A stretch of DNA of 64,000 nucleotides from Roseovarius aestuarii (GCA_027214255.1 JAPWHL010000006.1:62001-126000), one strand, 5' to 3'. Counted from the first letter of the stretch, positions 47,663 to 57,470 are shown. Notes: generated by a model from the letters alone, not told the origin. Numbers and translations: made by a program.

Positions 47663-48184
47663 GCGCAGTCGGGTCGGCCGATCCTGCGTCGCTCGTTCGA
47701 GGCGTGCTGCCTCTGACAGTACCGGAAAAACTGGTCGGGTAAGTGGTACTGGACATCCACAACTTAAGAATGCAACCGCAGTGTAACAATTTGCCCATTG
47801 TCATTGCGCCCCTTCCGGCCTTACTGTGCCTTATGGAGGGCCAATCGGCCCAAGCCGACCTCCTATGAGTTTCGCTGTCAGGGGTTCCTCCTGTGTGCCA
47901 CACCGTGCACCAGACCCCCGACAGACCGATTGGGCGCTGCTTTTCTATGTAGTGCCATCTGAATGCCCGGTCCCCCGAAAGGGGCAGGCCGGGACTTGAA
48001 TGGGCGCCGCGACGCGGTGCCGGAGAACCAACGCGATGACGCGCGCGCGACATGACAGACAGTCTTTGGGGGTCCTTCTGGGCCCCCGTCTGCCTGCGCG
48101 GACCATTGCCAATGACAGACACCCCTTGCAACGCAGCATCGCCCCCCCGGGGCGCTCAGGCTTGCCCGGGTGCATACGGACAAC
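47663..48184 (+). promoter_or_regulatory. Long rne upstream/leader region
   Basis: Between dctD (stop 47576) and rne there are 608 bases with no credible gene. Several GC-rich stems are present, the clearest at 47966-47993: CCCGG pairs with CCGGG and encloses CCCC-GAAA-GGGG with a GNRA-type tetraloop. rne messages in other proteobacteria carry long leaders through which RNase E controls its own mRNA; a similar role is inferred. No promoter boxes stand out. Confidence 0.5.
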
Positions 48185-51067
48185 ATGGCCAAAAAAATGC
48201 TTATCGATGCCACCCACGCGGAAGAAACCCGCGTTGTTGTGGTCGATGGAAACAAAGTTGAAGAGTTCGATTTTGAATCTGAAAACAAACGGCAGATCGC
48301 CGGAAATATCTATCTCGCCAAGGTCACACGGGTAGAACCGTCGCTGCAGGCAGCCTTTGTAGACTATGGCGGAAACCGCCACGGATTTCTGGCGTTTTCA
48401 GAAATCCACCCGGACTATTACCAGATTCCCGTCGCTGACCGCGAAGCGCTTATGGAAGAAGAGCGCGCCTATGCCGAAGCGGCCAAGGCCGATTCAGACG
48501 AGGAAAGTAAACCCAAGCGCCGCTCGCGCGGGGGGCGTGGTCGTGCCAAGGCCGAATCCACCGTTTCTGAGGACGCAGTGGAAACCGCTGATGTTTCGGG
48601 GATGGAAACCATCGATCTGGACGGCGATGATGATGCCAGGACAGACGAGGGTAGCTCGCCCATGGAGCGGGTCGCCGAGACCCCGGTAGAAGAGCCGGCC
48701 GATGCGGCTGACGCTTCGGGCACCGAGGCCGAAGTTCAAGACTCGGATGATGCCGACGCCCATGACGATACCACGGATGGTGGCGACAACGACGGTGACG
48801 AAAACACCCGCGCCGCCCGCAAGGATAACACGATTGAGGTTGTTGCGGATGAGGATGAGCCCGAGGATATCCGGCCTCCACGCAAACCGCGTCCCAAGCG
48901 TTATAAAATCCAAGAAGTCGTCAAGGTTCGCCAAATCTTGCTGGTTCAGGTCGTCAAAGAAGAACGCGGCAACAAAGGTGCGGCTCTGACAACCTATCTG
49001 TCCCTCGCGGGCCGCTATTGCGTTTTGATGCCCAACACCGCGCGCGGCGGTGGTATCTCGCGCAAGATTACCAACGCGCCAGACCGCAAGAAACTGAAGG
49101 AAATCGCGAACGAGATCGACGTGCCTAAGGGCGCGGGCCTGATCGTACGCACCGCTGGCGCCAAGCGGACCAAGTCCGAGATCAAGCGCGACTATGAGTA
49201 TTTGCAACGCCTGTGGGAGCAAATTCGCGCTCTGACATTGCAATCCATTGCCCCTGCGAAAATCTATGAAGAGGGCGATCTGATCAAACGCTCGATCCGC
49301 GATTTGTATAATCGCGACATCGACGAGGTTCTGGTCGAGGGCGAGCGTGGCTACCGCATCGCCAAGGACTTCATGAAGATGATCATGCCGTCCCATGCCA
49401 AGAACGTGCGCCACTATGCGGAAACCATGCCGCTGTTCGCGCGCTTTCAGGTCGAATCTTATCTGTCAGGCATGTTCAACCCCACGGTTCAGCTGAAATC
49501 GGGCGGATACATCGTGATTGGTGTTACCGAGGCGCTGGTTGCCATCGATGTGAACTCGGGTCGTGCCACGAAGGAAGGCTCGATCGAGGAAACCGCGACC
49601 AAAACCAACCTTGAGGCGGCCGAAGAAGTGGCCCGCCAATTGCGTCTGCGCGATCTGGCCGGGCTGATCGTGATCGACTTTATCGATATGGACGAGCGCA
49701 AGAACAACGCCGCCGTCGAAAAGCGCATGAAGGACAAGCTCAAGACCGATCGCGCGCGCATTCAGGTGAGTCGGATTTCCGGGTTTGGCCTGATGGAGAT
49801 GAGTCGCCAGCGTCTGCGCCCGGGCATGATTGAGGCCACGACACAGCCGTGCCCGTCGTGCCACGGTACCGGCTTGATCCGGTCAGATGACAATCTGGCG
49901 TTGAATATCTTGCGTCAAATCGAAGAGGAAGGCGTACGCAACCGCTCGCGCGAGGTGTTGGTGCGCGCACCTGTTGGCATCTCGAACTTCCTGATGAACC
50001 AAAAACGCGAACATATCGCTCAGATTGAGGTCCGGTACGGCCTGTCTGTACGTATCGAAGGTGATCCCAGCCTGATCAGCCCCGATTTCGCGATGGAAAA
50101 GTTCAAGACAGCCACTCGTGCCGTGCCCGAGCAGGTGTCGCCGGTCGTGTCTGTTGACAGCTCGATCATGGACGATGTTGACGACGCGATTGAAGCAGAT
50201 CCGGATGAACTGCCCGCCGCCGAAGATGACGACCGCGCCAGCGCCAACGACCAATCCCGGAACGCAAGCAACGATCGCGGGTCGGAAGACGATGAAGACA
50301 AGCCCAAAAAGCGCCGTCGGCGCCGGCGTCGGCGGTCCAAGTCGCGCGACGGCGAAGGATCGGATGAAAACGGAAATGGCGAAAACCGTTCGGAAGATGC
50401 GGCTGCCGATGCGCCTGCGCCTGATGGCGACGCTTCTGACGACAAGGCTGGCGATGACAAAACCGCGTCGGATGACGGTCATCAGGATGAGAAACCGAAA
50501 CGTCGCACACGTTCGCGGACGCCAAGGACCAAGCAACCCGCACAGGCCGAGGCAATCGAGGCCGAAGTGAAAACCGAGTCCACTCCTGAAGGGGAGGCTC
50601 CGGCGGAAACGGTGGCCGAAACGCCCGTTGAGGCGGAAGAAAAGCCCAAGCCCAAGCGTACTCGTAAACCACGGGCGAAAAAGTCGGACGTGGTTGAGGC
50701 CGCCCCGGCCGAGGCTGAAGCCAAGCCTGACGATGCCGCCGCTGCGGATGCGCCCGAGGCCGAGGCAAAGCCCAAACCCAAACGCGTGCGCAAACCACGG
50801 GCGAAAAAAGCCGATGTCGCGCCTGCCGCTGAGGTTGCTGACGAATCGGCAAGCACCGAAGCAACGCCAGAGCCTGCTGCAGCTGCGGTTGAAACACCTG
50901 TCGTGGTGGCTGAAGCCGCACCGCAAGAGGCAACGCCAGAGCCGACTCCTGAGCCCAAGGTAGAAGAGCCCAAGGCAGCACCTGAGCCAGTGGCCGAAGC
51001 AACGCCAGAGCCCGCCGCCGAACCCGAACCGCCCAAGCGCCGAGGGTGGTGGTCACTGGGCCGCTGA
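48185..51067 (+). CDS. rne: Ribonuclease E
   Basis: Endoribonuclease of mRNA decay and rRNA processing; 960 residues from ATG 48185. The S1 domain (about 36-285) contains the alphaproteobacterial acidic insert (about 97-220, runs of Asp/Glu/Ala). The catalytic centre has Asp in AIDVNSG and in LIVIDFIDMDERKNN, and the Zn-link is CPSCHGTG (about 558). The C-terminal 300 residues are disordered, with an Arg patch KKRRRRRRRRS and a duplicated KPKPKR-RKPRAKK motif (50642-50683 and 50768-50809), probably RNA- or partner-binding. A GTG at 48170 is a weaker alternative start. Confidence 0.95.
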   Translation: MAKKMLIDATHAEETRVVVVDGNKVEEFDFESENKRQIAGNIYLAKVTRVEPSLQAAFVDYGGNRHGFLAFSEIHPDYYQIPVADREALMEEERAYAEAAKADSDEESKPKRRSRGGRGRAKAESTVSEDAVETADVSGMETIDLDGDDDARTDEGSSPMERVAETPVEEPADAADASGTEAEVQDSDDADAHDDTTDGGDNDGDENTRAARKDNTIEVVADEDEPEDIRPPRKPRPKRYKIQEVVKVRQILLVQVVKEERGNKGAALTTYLSLAGRYCVLMPNTARGGGISRKITNAPDRKKLKEIANEIDVPKGAGLIVRTAGAKRTKSEIKRDYEYLQRLWEQIRALTLQSIAPAKIYEEGDLIKRSIRDLYNRDIDEVLVEGERGYRIAKDFMKMIMPSHAKNVRHYAETMPLFARFQVESYLSGMFNPTVQLKSGGYIVIGVTEALVAIDVNSGRATKEGSIEETATKTNLEAAEEVARQLRLRDLAGLIVIDFIDMDERKNNAAVEKRMKDKLKTDRARIQVSRISGFGLMEMSRQRLRPGMIEATTQPCPSCHGTGLIRSDDNLALNILRQIEEEGVRNRSREVLVRAPVGISNFLMNQKREHIAQIEVRYGLSVRIEGDPSLISPDFAMEKFKTATRAVPEQVSPVVSVDSSIMDDVDDAIEADPDELPAAEDDDRASANDQSRNASNDRGSEDDEDKPKKRRRRRRRRSKSRDGEGSDENGNGENRSEDAAADAPAPDGDASDDKAGDDKTASDDGHQDEKPKRRTRSRTPRTKQPAQAEAIEAEVKTESTPEGEAPAETVAETPVEAEEKPKPKRTRKPRAKKSDVVEAAPAEAEAKPDDAAAADAPEAEAKPKPKRVRKPRAKKADVAPAAEVADESASTEATPEPAAAAVETPVVVAEAAPQEATPEPTPEPKVEEPKAAPEPVAEATPEPAAEPEPPKRRGWWSLGR

Positions 51068-51074
51068 TCTTAAC

Positions 51075-51110
51075 GCCCGCCCTGTAGAACAGGGCGGGCG
51101 ATTTTATTTT
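51075..51110 (+). terminator. Terminator of rne
   Basis: GCCCGCCCTGT (51075-51085) pairs perfectly with ACAGGGCGGGC (51089-51099) around AGA and is followed by GATTTTATTTT. This is a textbook factor-independent terminator starting 8 bases after the rne stop. Confidence 0.93.
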
Positions 51111-51198
51111 CTCGAAGTGCTGTCACCGAAAACGACGGGCCACGCGCGTGCATCGACGCGCGTTCGGCTTTACAGGTTCCTTGCGGTAGGTGTTGCCC

Positions 51199-51420
51199 TT
51201 AACCGCCTTTGCGAATGCGATAGATCTGCACCGCGCCGGTCTCTTGGACGCTGACCAATGTATGCCCGGCTTCGGCGCAAAAGTGCGGAACGTCGATTAC
51301 GGCTGCGGGGTCATCCGCGTGCAGCAACACCTCACCGCCAGCTGGCAGGCCGGACAGGCGTTTGCGCAGTTTCAAAACAGGCAGGGGGCATAGCAGCCCA
51401 AGGGCGTCAATCTCTTCCAT
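51199..51420 (-). CDS. TusA-like sulfurtransferase
   Basis: A 73-residue protein of the TusA/SirA fold: MEEIDALGLLCPLPVLKLRK, with the active-site Cys11 in the CPxP motif at the first helix. TusA proteins carry persulfide sulfur for tRNA thiolation, molybdopterin or other pathways. ATG at 51420 matches the family length; no good ribosome binding site precedes it, and an upstream extension to 51465 is possible. It diverges from ccdA with a 137-base gap. Confidence 0.88.
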   Translation of the reverse strand: MEEIDALGLLCPLPVLKLRKRLSGLPAGGEVLLHADDPAAVIDVPHFCAEAGHTLVSVQETGAVQIYRIRKGG

Positions 51421-51557
51421 ATGAATGGCAGATAAGCCGCACGCGCGCTTGTGTCCACCAATCATCGCGCGCCCTGCGGCACCTTGCCCGCCTTTACATA
51501 CGCAAATGTGAGCATGTGCCCGGTGACGTCGCCGCCCAACTGGGGTATGCGAACGAC

Positions 51558-52310
51558 ATGTTTGAATTCGAAATCATGACGGCCGCCTTGGCCCCCGCCC
51601 TGATCGTCTCGCTGCTTGCGGGGCTAGTGTCGTTTCTTAGCCCTTGCGTGCTGCCGATCGTGCCGCCCTATCTGGCCTATATGAGCGGTGTCACCCTGTC
51701 GGAGCTGTCCGAAAACGGTACTACGCGGGGGCGCGCGATCATTCCGGCCCTGTTCTTTGTCATGGGCTTGTCGACGATATTCTTGCTGCTCGGAGCTGCG
51801 GCATCGGCCATAGGTATTGCATTTTTGCAGTACCAAGACACGTTCAACACCATCGCGGGCGTATTGGTCATGGTGTTCGGTCTGCATTTTTTGGGCATCA
51901 TTCGGGTTGGTTTCCTGAACCAAGAGGCGCGGATGGATGCAGGCGACAGAGGAGGGAGCGCCTTTGGAGCCTATATTCTGGGCTTGGCTTTTGCTTTTGG
52001 TTGGACGCCCTGTATCGGGCCGCAATTGGGGGCGATCCTGTCGCTGGCGGCCTCGGAAGGTTCCGTCGCGCGCGGCACTCTTTTGTTGGCGGTCTATGCC
52101 GTGGGGCTTGGCGTGCCATTCCTGCTGGTCGCGATATTCCTGCCACGTCTGACGGGGTTCATGGGGTGGATGAAACGGCATATGGACCGGATCGAACGGG
52201 TTATGGGCCTGTTGCTGTGGACCATCGGGTTGATGATGTTGACCGGTGGGTTCTCGGCCTTTGCGTTTTGGCTGCTTGAGGTGTTTCCAGCGCTGGCGCG
52301 GCTGGGCTGA
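51558..52310 (+). CDS. ccdA: Cytochrome c biogenesis protein CcdA
   Basis: Inner-membrane thiol-disulfide carrier that brings electrons from cytoplasmic thioredoxin to periplasmic partners such as CcmG. The 250-residue protein has six membrane segments and the two conserved cysteines: Cys30 in SFLSPCVLPIVPPY and Cys152 in GWTPCIGPQLG, which form the redox pair. ATG at 51558 lacks a strong ribosome site; a second ATG at 51576 (MTAALAP) is an alternative. The next gene starts 100 bases downstream on the same strand. Confidence 0.93.
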   Translation: MFEFEIMTAALAPALIVSLLAGLVSFLSPCVLPIVPPYLAYMSGVTLSELSENGTTRGRAIIPALFFVMGLSTIFLLLGAAASAIGIAFLQYQDTFNTIAGVLVMVFGLHFLGIIRVGFLNQEARMDAGDRGGSAFGAYILGLAFAFGWTPCIGPQLGAILSLAASEGSVARGTLLLAVYAVGLGVPFLLVAIFLPRLTGFMGWMKRHMDRIERVMGLLLWTIGLMMLTGGFSAFAFWLLEVFPALARLG

Positions 52311-52410
52311 TCCTGCCACCTAAGGGTCTTACTGTGGCCCTACTCCTGCGCTAGGGTTGCCTCAAACGACCCCGCAGGACTGGCTAGGCAACTGGCCAAA
52401 CAGGTATGGC

Positions 52411-53622
52411 ATGACCGTTCAGACTCCCAATCCCGTCGCGCGCCGCCGGGTGTTCTATATTCCCGGCTACGATCCGATCCATCCGCGGCGCTATCGCGAA
52501 CTGTATCGTAGTGAAAGCGCGGCGCAGGCTGAAATTTCGGGTTATGCTGTGACGTTGCGCCCCAAGGAAGGCAAGGGCGGGCGCTATGGCTGGCAGGTTG
52601 AAGGGCTGATAGATGGGCAACGCTGCGAGACGCGCGTTGATGTGCTGGTCTGGTCAGATATTGTCCGCGTTTCCATGGGGTTGGGAATTTTCGCCACCTA
52701 TATGCAACTGATCCGAACGGCGTGGGTCTATATTGCCAGTGGCGCGTTGGGACGGTTGATGCGATTGCGCAAAGGGCCGGTCATTGCTGCGCTTTACCCT
52801 GTTGGTTTTTTGCTGGTGCAATTGCTGATCGCGCTGGGGGTGGCATGGGGTCTGGGGCAGGTCATGGCATTGGCGCATCCGTGGCTGGCATGGGGCGGGT
52901 TGGGTGCCGTGCCATTTGTGCTGGAGTGGTTTCGCAAGCGAGACGGCAAGTTTTTCGCCTATTACCTGATGCATGACTATGCCTATTCTGCACGCCATAA
53001 AGGGGTAAATCCACCCGAGTTGGAGGCGCGCATGACCGAATTTACCGAAGAAATCGCCACGGCCATGGCCTCGGACGTGGATGAGGTTCTGGTGGTCGGG
53101 CATTCTTCGGGGGCCCATCTGGCAGTATCGATCCTGTCGGATTTGATCCGTTTGGGCCGTATACCTGAAAACGGCCCGGCCCTGTCCTTTCTGTCGCTGG
53201 GGCAGGTGGTGCCGATGGTTTCCTTCCTGCCCAATGCGCACCGGTTGCGGGCTGATCTGCAATTTTTGAGCGAAAGCGAGGCATTAACATGGGTGGATGT
53301 GACCGCGCCCGGTGATGGCTGTGCCTTTGCGCTGTGCGATCCTGTTGCCGTGTCTGGTGTGGCGCGCGATACAAAATGCTGGCCGCTTGTGATTTCGGCG
53401 GCGTTCACCCAAACGCTAAGCCCCGCACGCTGGAAGGAATTGCGATGGAAGTTCTTTCGTCTGCATTTTCAGTATATGTGCGCTTTTGATCGCCCTGGTG
53501 ATTATGATTATTTTCAGATCACCGCCGGGCCGCGGACACTTGGCGACCGGTTTGCAGGGCGCGCGCCCTCGGGCAGTCGCATTGAGGCTCCGGTGAATAA
53601 ATTCACGGAATTGGCCGCGTGA
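52411..53622 (+). CDS. Membrane-associated alpha/beta hydrolase-like protein
   Basis: A 403-residue protein with a nucleophile elbow GHSSG (230-234, Ser232) preceded by the strand DEVLVVG, as in alpha/beta hydrolases. VFYIPGYDP at 14-22 resembles the first strand and oxyanion loop. Two predicted membrane helices lie between these parts (about 123-145 and 150-170), an unusual insertion. DVTAPGDGCAFALCDPV (about 296-312) may carry the catalytic acid. It overlaps the P450 gene by four bases (GTGA), so the two are coupled. The substrate is unknown; lipid-like compounds are a guess. Confidence 0.8.
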   Translation: MTVQTPNPVARRRVFYIPGYDPIHPRRYRELYRSESAAQAEISGYAVTLRPKEGKGGRYGWQVEGLIDGQRCETRVDVLVWSDIVRVSMGLGIFATYMQLIRTAWVYIASGALGRLMRLRKGPVIAALYPVGFLLVQLLIALGVAWGLGQVMALAHPWLAWGGLGAVPFVLEWFRKRDGKFFAYYLMHDYAYSARHKGVNPPELEARMTEFTEEIATAMASDVDEVLVVGHSSGAHLAVSILSDLIRLGRIPENGPALSFLSLGQVVPMVSFLPNAHRLRADLQFLSESEALTWVDVTAPGDGCAFALCDPVAVSGVARDTKCWPLVISAAFTQTLSPARWKELRWKFFRLHFQYMCAFDRPGDYDYFQITAGPRTLGDRFAGRAPSGSRIEAPVNKFTELAA

Positions 53623-54992
53623 CGATTCCGGTTCTGCCTCCCAAACCACCATCGCGGGATGGGCGCGTGTCGCTTTGGCGGTATTTGAAGCTGTTCAAGG
53701 CAGACATTCTGTCGGCACAACCGTCGCGTCTTTATCGCGCGTGGATGGCCGAATTTCGCACGCCGTTTTTCCGCTCGTATCTGTGCAATCAACCTGAACT
53801 GGTCGATCTGGTCCTAAAGGGACGCCCCGATGACTTTCCCAAATCCAACCGTATTCGCGAGGGGTTGAACCCGCTTTTGGGAAACTCGGTTTTTGTGACC
53901 AACGGTGAGGTGTGGAAACGCCAACGCCGGATCATCGACCCAGCTTTTGAGGGGGGACGCTTGCGCGATGTGTTTCCGGCTATGTACGCGGCAGGGCTGG
54001 GCGCGGTTGCGCGTCTGGCCCCGCTGGCGGACGGGCAACCGCGCGAGATTGAGGGCGAGGCAAGCCACGTCGCGGCCGACGTCATTTTTCGCACATTGTT
54101 TTCGATCCCGATTGAAAACGATGTCGCCGCCCGTGTGTTTAACGAGTTTCGCGACCATCAGCGCACACAGCCTGTGGTCAACATCGGTGCGTTGATCCCA
54201 TTGCCCCGATGGATGCCCCGGTTCCACAAGCGCAAGACCAAGGCGACAGCCGCCGTTATTCGCGATCTGATCACGCAACTGACGGCCAGCCGCCAACGCG
54301 ACATCACTGCAGGCACCGCGCCGGACGATCTGGCGACCAAGATAATGACCACCGCAGACCCAGAAACAGGTCAGAGGTTTGGCACCGATGAAATGGTCGA
54401 TCAGGTTGCGATATTTTTTCTGGCCGGGCATGAAACCAGTGCTTCGGGCTTGGCGTGGGCGCTGTATCTTCTGGCGCTCTATCCCGAATGGCAAGAGCGC
54501 GTCGCCGCCGAGGCAGAGGCAGCCTTTGGGGGCAGTGAACCGCAGTTTTCACATATGTCAAAACTGGGTATCACGCGGGACGTATTTCGTGAAACGCTGC
54601 GCCTGTACCCACCCGTCCCGATGATGGTGCGCGAAGCGTCTTGCCCAGAGACCTTTCGCAACCGTCCGGTCGCCAAAGGCGCGCAGATCGTGCTGAGCCC
54701 GTGGCACCTGCATCGTCACGAACGCATTTGGGGCAATCCCGACGGGTTTGATCCTGCGCGCTATGGGACCGAGGAAGGGCGTGCTGCGATGCGTTGCGCC
54801 TATATGCCGTTCTCTGCCGGACAGCGTGTCTGCCCCGGTGCAGGGTTCGCGATGATCGAGGGGGTCTTGTTGTTGGCCATGTTGACCCGCGCCTATCGGT
54901 TTGAGACTGTGGCCGAGCGCCCCGCGATGCCTGTCGCGCACCTGACGGTGCGCGGCAAGGACGGGATTTGGCTGAAGATCACACCGCGTTAA
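53619..54992 (+). CDS. Cytochrome P450
   Basis: A 457-residue heme-thiolate monooxygenase. The I-helix oxygen-activation motif is AGHETSA (269-275), the ExxR pair is Glu325/Arg328, and the heme ligand is Cys405 in FSAGQRVCPG. A WKRQRRIIDPAF C-helix is at about 99-110. No membrane anchor or fused reductase is seen, so it should use separate ferredoxin partners, which are not in the window. GTG at 53619 overlaps the preceding hydrolase gene. The substrate is unknown; coupling to the hydrolase hints at a shared, probably hydrophobic, substrate. Confidence 0.95.
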   Translation: MTIPVLPPKPPSRDGRVSLWRYLKLFKADILSAQPSRLYRAWMAEFRTPFFRSYLCNQPELVDLVLKGRPDDFPKSNRIREGLNPLLGNSVFVTNGEVWKRQRRIIDPAFEGGRLRDVFPAMYAAGLGAVARLAPLADGQPREIEGEASHVAADVIFRTLFSIPIENDVAARVFNEFRDHQRTQPVVNIGALIPLPRWMPRFHKRKTKATAAVIRDLITQLTASRQRDITAGTAPDDLATKIMTTADPETGQRFGTDEMVDQVAIFFLAGHETSASGLAWALYLLALYPEWQERVAAEAEAAFGGSEPQFSHMSKLGITRDVFRETLRLYPPVPMMVREASCPETFRNRPVAKGAQIVLSPWHLHRHERIWGNPDGFDPARYGTEEGRAAMRCAYMPFSAGQRVCPGAGFAMIEGVLLLAMLTRAYRFETVAERPAMPVAHLTVRGKDGIWLKITPR

Positions 54993-54995
54993 GGG

Positions 54996-57404
54996 CTATC
55001 CGCGCATTCTGCTGCCATCAGGATCAAACAATGGTTGACAGATCAGTGTTGCGTCACACATCTGGCCCAGAATTTCGATTTTCACCTGCAAGTCTTCCTT
55101 GGCCAATGCGCGCGGGATCAGAGCCAGCGCGATGGATTTTTCGGCATGGTGTGAATAACCGCCAGAGGTACAGAACCCTTGTACCTCTCCGTCGATCCAG
55201 ACCGGTTCATAGCCCGCAACATCGGTATCGTTGGCGTTGACTACAAACGCCACCAACTGACGTTTGGCCCCCGTGTCGCGCTCGGCCTCGGCGGCGGCAC
55301 GGCCGATGAAATCGGTGTTTTTCGCCCACTGGATAAACCTGTCCATACCCGTCTCGCCGGGGGTGTAATCGGGCGAAAATTCGTTCAGCCACGACCCAAA
55401 GAACTTGTCCAATCGCAGGCTCATCATCGCGCGCATGCCAAAGGGGCGCATGCCATGTGGCTGACCCGCTTGCCACAGCTCCTCCCAAAGGGCGCGCTGT
55501 GCCATCGGATCGCAATAGATTTCGTAACCCAGATCACCTGTATAGCTGACGCGCTGCACCAGACAATCGACCTTGCCCACGGTGGCATGGCGCAGGTCCA
55601 TGAAACGCATGTCGCCAATCGTATCGCGCGTGCAGGCCATCAACACCTCGCGCGCCTTGGGTCCTGCAATCTGGAACCCGTTCAGGCGGTCCGAGATATT
55701 TTCAACCGCGACGCCCTCGGCTTCGTTGCGCTCGAACCAGCGCATATGCACGGCCTGCGCACCATAAGACGCGGTTAACTGGAATGCCTCGGGGCCCATG
55801 CAGGACACGGTGAAATCACCGATCAGTCGCCCAGCGTGCGACAGCATCGGTGTCAGGCTAAGCCGCCCGGGGGTGGGGATGCGCCCCGCCATGATTCGAT
55901 CCAGCCAGCTGCGGGCATTCGGCCCCGTGACCAGATATTTACCAAAGTTATGCACCTCGTTTATGCCGACGGCGGTGCGCACGGACGAAACCTCGCGCGC
56001 GGTGGCCTCAAAGGCATTCGAGCGGCGAAACGATGGTGTTTCAAAGCGCGGCTCATCTCCGGTGGCAAAGTAATTGACCACTTCTAGCCCGAATTGCTGA
56101 CCCCAGACCGCGCCCATGGCGTCAAACACATCATACATCGGCGTCTGTCGAAACGGGCGCGCCGCGGGCAACTCTTCGTTAGGGTAGCTTACCGAGAACC
56201 GTTTTTGATAGTTCTCAATAACCTTGGGACGGGTATAGCCGGGTGTGATCCAGTCGCCAAACCGGGCGACATCCATTGCGGTTACGTCGCGCTCGCATTC
56301 GCCTTCGATCATCCATTGGGCCAGCATGAGGCCCACGCCGCCCCCTTGGCTAAAGCCAGCCATCACGCCGCAGGCCGACCAGTAATTGCGCATGCCTGCC
56401 ACGGGCCCGACCAAGGGGTTCCCATCAGGCGCAAAGGTGAAGGGGCCGTGAATGACCGATTTGACCCCTGCACGTTCCAATGCGGGAAAACGCCTGTAGG
56501 CAAATTCGATCGAGGCTTCGATCTTGTCCAGATTGTCGGGCAGCAATTCGTGTCCGAAATCCCAAGGTGTGCCGTCCACGGCCCAAGGTTTGCAGGGTTG
56601 TTCGTAAAACCCGATGCACAATCCGCGCCCTTCTTGGCGCAGATAGGATTCGCCCGCCGGGTCCATTACATGTGGATGTTCGGACGTGCGTTCGTAAATT
56701 TCGGGGATGTCATCCGTGACGATATACTGATGCTCCATCGGGTGAAGGGGCAGGTACACGCCTGCCATCGCGCCCACCTCGCGCGCCCATAGCCCGCCGG
56801 CATTCACTACGTGCTCGGCATGCACGACGCCTTTTTCGGTCACAACATCCCAAGTGCCGTCAGCGCGCTGGTTGGTTTCAACCACTTTGCAGTGGGTTTC
56901 GATCGTGGCCCCGCCCATCCGCGCGGCTTTGGCATAGGCGTGGGTGGTGCCGGATGGATCAAGATGCCCGTCCAGCGGATCATAAAGCCCGCCAAGGATG
57001 CCGTCGACATTGGTGACAGGAGCTAGTTTCTTGATCTCTTCGGGGCCGATAACCTCGGTGTCCAGACCCATGTAGCGATGCTTGGCACGCTCGGCCAACA
57101 GCATATCCAGACGATCGCGATTGTCGGCCAGTGTGACGCCGCCGACATGGTGCAACCCGCAGGACATACCGGTAATGTCCTCAAGTTCTTTGTACAGCTT
57201 GATCGTATAGCCCTGAAGTGCGGCCATGTTGGTGTCGCCGTTCAACGTATGAAACCCGCCCGCCGCGTGCCATGTGCTGCCACTGGTCAGCTCCGAGCGC
57301 TCGATCAGCATCACATCTGACCAACCAAGCTTGGTCAGATGATATAGCACCGAACAGCCAACAACGCCGCCGCCGATCACGGCAACTCGGGTGGTGGTTT
57401 TCAT
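54996..57404 (-). CDS. GcvT-family FAD oxidoreductase, dimethylglycine/sarcosine dehydrogenase-like (copy 1)
   Basis: An 802-residue two-part enzyme. The N-terminal FAD-dependent oxidoreductase (about 5-370) has VIGGGVVGCSVLYHLTKLGW and SGSTWHAAGG, where His46 matches the histidine that carries covalent FAD in DMGDH. The C-terminal half (about 425-795) is a GcvT/aminomethyltransferase domain that can pass the methyl-level carbon to tetrahydrofolate. Dimethylglycine, sarcosine or similar methylamines are likely substrates. AAAGGAGA precedes the ATG at 57404. It converges on the P450 gene, the stop codons being 3 bases apart. Copy 2 starts at 59888. Confidence 0.9.
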   Translation of the reverse strand: MKTTTRVAVIGGGVVGCSVLYHLTKLGWSDVMLIERSELTSGSTWHAAGGFHTLNGDTNMAALQGYTIKLYKELEDITGMSCGLHHVGGVTLADNRDRLDMLLAERAKHRYMGLDTEVIGPEEIKKLAPVTNVDGILGGLYDPLDGHLDPSGTTHAYAKAARMGGATIETHCKVVETNQRADGTWDVVTEKGVVHAEHVVNAGGLWAREVGAMAGVYLPLHPMEHQYIVTDDIPEIYERTSEHPHVMDPAGESYLRQEGRGLCIGFYEQPCKPWAVDGTPWDFGHELLPDNLDKIEASIEFAYRRFPALERAGVKSVIHGPFTFAPDGNPLVGPVAGMRNYWSACGVMAGFSQGGGVGLMLAQWMIEGECERDVTAMDVARFGDWITPGYTRPKVIENYQKRFSVSYPNEELPAARPFRQTPMYDVFDAMGAVWGQQFGLEVVNYFATGDEPRFETPSFRRSNAFEATAREVSSVRTAVGINEVHNFGKYLVTGPNARSWLDRIMAGRIPTPGRLSLTPMLSHAGRLIGDFTVSCMGPEAFQLTASYGAQAVHMRWFERNEAEGVAVENISDRLNGFQIAGPKAREVLMACTRDTIGDMRFMDLRHATVGKVDCLVQRVSYTGDLGYEIYCDPMAQRALWEELWQAGQPHGMRPFGMRAMMSLRLDKFFGSWLNEFSPDYTPGETGMDRFIQWAKNTDFIGRAAAEAERDTGAKRQLVAFVVNANDTDVAGYEPVWIDGEVQGFCTSGGYSHHAEKSIALALIPRALAKEDLQVKIEILGQMCDATLICQPLFDPDGSRMRG

Positions 57405-57470
57405 GGCGGCTCTCCTTTTGCCCATGTGCACAACATGTCTCTCACTGATCGTGATGCAGTCAGTTGAGGC

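Noticed and set aside
47649-48131. 160-codon minus-strand frame in the rne upstream region
   Set aside because: Composition is unlike neighbouring proteins, with many Arg, Gly, Ser and Trp and no recognisable domain; it covers the stem-rich leader.
50166-51056. Long minus-strand open frames opposite the rne C-terminal region (up to about 300 codons; another at 49883-50926)
   Set aside because: They mirror the low-complexity, GC-rich repeat tail of RNase E and have compositions typical of antisense shadow frames.
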